Shown here: in pieces, positions 63,266 to 64,000 of the stretch
Layout of the letters: every line of letters begins with the position of its first letter
How positions within the stretch are numbered: the first letter of the stretch is position 1
From: Pseudomonas fluorescens
GTDB taxonomy: Bacteria > Pseudomonadota > Gammaproteobacteria > Pseudomonadales > Pseudomonadaceae
Length of the DNA: 64,000 nt
Direction of reading: 5' to 3'
NCBI RefSeq assembly: GCF_001648775.1
Contig: NZ_LVEJ01000001.1
Span: 62,001-126,000 of the forward strand
The notes under the pieces: model-generated
Seen by the model: only the letters and a program-made list of their open reading frames with translations
The model's database searches: none
Told to the model about the DNA's origin: nothing
Position numbers and translations under genes: made by a program

Positions 63266-63416
63266 ATGGATGGCATTCCAACCTGTGAGGGGCAGTTGGC
63301 ACGATTTGCAGGTCGATTGGCAAGGATCGCAGCCATGCGTCGATTGTCCGCTTGCAGCGCCGGGCACAGACTTTCCCCATCAGCGCCACGACGGCGTTTT
63401 CGACGAGGAAACCGTT

Positions 63417-64000
63417 ATGAGCACCACCATCGCCGGCATCAAAATCCCCGACAGCGCCCTCGCCCGCGCCACCACCGAATACATCCGCGACATCGAGTCC
63501 GATCTGCTCTACCACCACTCGCGCCGGGTCTTTCTGTTCGGCGCGCTGAGCGGTGAACGTCAGCAACTGGCCTACAATCCGGAGTTGTTGTACGTCGGCG
63601 CGATGTTCCATGACTTGGGTCTGGTCGAAGGTCATCGCAGTGATGACGAGCGTTTTGAAGTCGACGGTGCCAATGCAGCGGCAGCGTTTCTCAAACCGTA
63701 CGGGTTGAGCGATGACGATATCGAACAGGTGTGGCTATCGATTGCGCTGCACACCACGCCGGGCGTACCAAAACATCTACGGCCAACCGTGGCGCTGGTC
63801 ACCGCAGGCGTGGAGATGGATGTGCTGGGCATGGATTACGCCGCGTTCAGCAGCGTGCAGCGTGAAGCGGTGGTGCATGCGCACCCGCGTGGGGAAGGTT
63901 TCAAGGAATGCATCATCTGCGCGTTTGCCGATGGTTTGCGTCATCGTCCGCAGACCACGTTCGGCAATGTGAAGACCGATGTGCTGGTGGATCAGGAACC
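63417..64000 (+). CDS. HD-domain hydrolase (3' partial)
   Basis: At least 194 residues, running out of the window with no stop. Starts at ATG 63417 with GAGGAAACC upstream. The HD metal site is DLLYHHSRRVFLFG ... VGAMFHDLGLVEGH ... IALHTTPGVP, giving H...HD...H. The pattern and the MSTTIAGIKIPDS start resemble the cyanamide-hydratase-like/ urea-hydro-lyase HD subgroup, but the substrate is not established. Divergent from the GlxA-type regulator. Confidence 0.8.
   Translation, partial: MSTTIAGIKIPDSALARATTEYIRDIESDLLYHHSRRVFLFGALSGERQQLAYNPELLYVGAMFHDLGLVEGHRSDDERFEVDGANAAAAFLKPYGLSDDDIEQVWLSIALHTTPGVPKHLRPTVALVTAGVEMDVLGMDYAAFSSVQREAVVHAHPRGEGFKECIICAFADGLRHRPQTTFGNVKTDVLVDQE

Overview
This 64 kb window is a chromosomal stretch of a fluorescent Pseudomonas, most likely of the P. 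fluorescens group. The reasons are the high GC content, recognisable Pseudomonas gene order (M16 peptidases-rsmD, coaD-ferredoxin, mutM, ilvD, folA, lgt-thyA, rppH-ptsP, ilvA/rpiA, a D-2-hydroxyglutarate dehydrogenase divergent from serA), and thirteen REPIN-type repeats built on the Pseudomonas motif GTGGGAGCGAGC(C/T)TGCTCGCGAA. There are no rRNA or tRNA genes, insertion sequences, prophage genes or CRISPR arrays. Almost all genes are intact housekeeping or conserved accessory genes.

Layout. 1-5.2 kb: a paired M16 metallopeptidase system (its first gene is cut by the window edge), rsmD, a YheT-type hydrolase and an AraC regulator. 5.3-10.7 kb: a sulfurtransferase, then a TetR gene divergent from an aldehyde dehydrogenase, a Tat-exported small subunit and a GMC oxidoreductase, which together look like a TetR-controlled alcohol/aldehyde oxidation module. 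10.8-16.0 kb: coaD, a 2[4Fe-4S] ferredoxin, mutM, an HDOD protein, a PfpI-like protein and rlmI. 16.0-19.7 kb: an accessory island (see below). 19.9-28.1 kb: ilvD, pchP, a cystine transporter, folA and a membrane DUF2868/DUF3482-GTPase pair. 28.4-35.2 kb: 2-aminoethylphosphonate (AEP) uptake (ATPase, fused permease, binding protein) with an HD-domain phosphonate protein, an FAD oxidoreductase and a LysR regulator. 35.2-38.1 kb: the cadA/cadR metal-efflux pair with a textbook MerR-type operator. 38.2-48.5 kb: thyA, lgt, a TauE-type permease, an NRDE protein, ptsP, rppH, a HAD phosphatase, ilvA and rpiA. 48.6-64 kb: twin SdiA-regulated-type proteins, an FAH-family enzyme, D2HGDH, serA, DUF4399, an unusually short solute-binding protein, DUF523, an Fe/2OG oxygenase, DUF2059, a lysophospholipase-like hydrolase, a DUF6436 thioredoxin-like protein, a penicillin acylase (HacB type), a GlxA-type AraC regulator and a partial HD protein.

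The most interesting region is 16.18-19.67 kb, inserted between rlmI and ilvD. It starts with a good sigma-70-like promoter and a strong Shine-Dalgarno. These serve a 23-residue micro-ORF absent from standard ORF lists, which is followed by a perfect 11-bp stem with only a weak U-tract. Three translationally coupled genes follow: a SagB-type (nitroreductase-fold) dehydrogenase that carries a -1 frameshift in this sequence, an AurF-family di-iron oxygenase with all seven metal ligands, and a Bcr/CflA-type MFS exporter. Precursor-sized peptide, flavin oxidase, di-iron oxygenase and exporter is the architecture expected of a small peptide-derived natural-product (RiPP-like) pathway. I do not recognise it as a described system. 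The function is inference; the gene layout and motifs are seen directly.

A second pattern concerns the repeats. Of thirteen convergent gene junctions in the window, twelve contain either one REPIN or one copy of a ~190-270 bp element bounded by CCCTCACCC...GGGTGAGGG, and never both. The thirteenth has an ordinary terminator. The divergent junctions contain neither.
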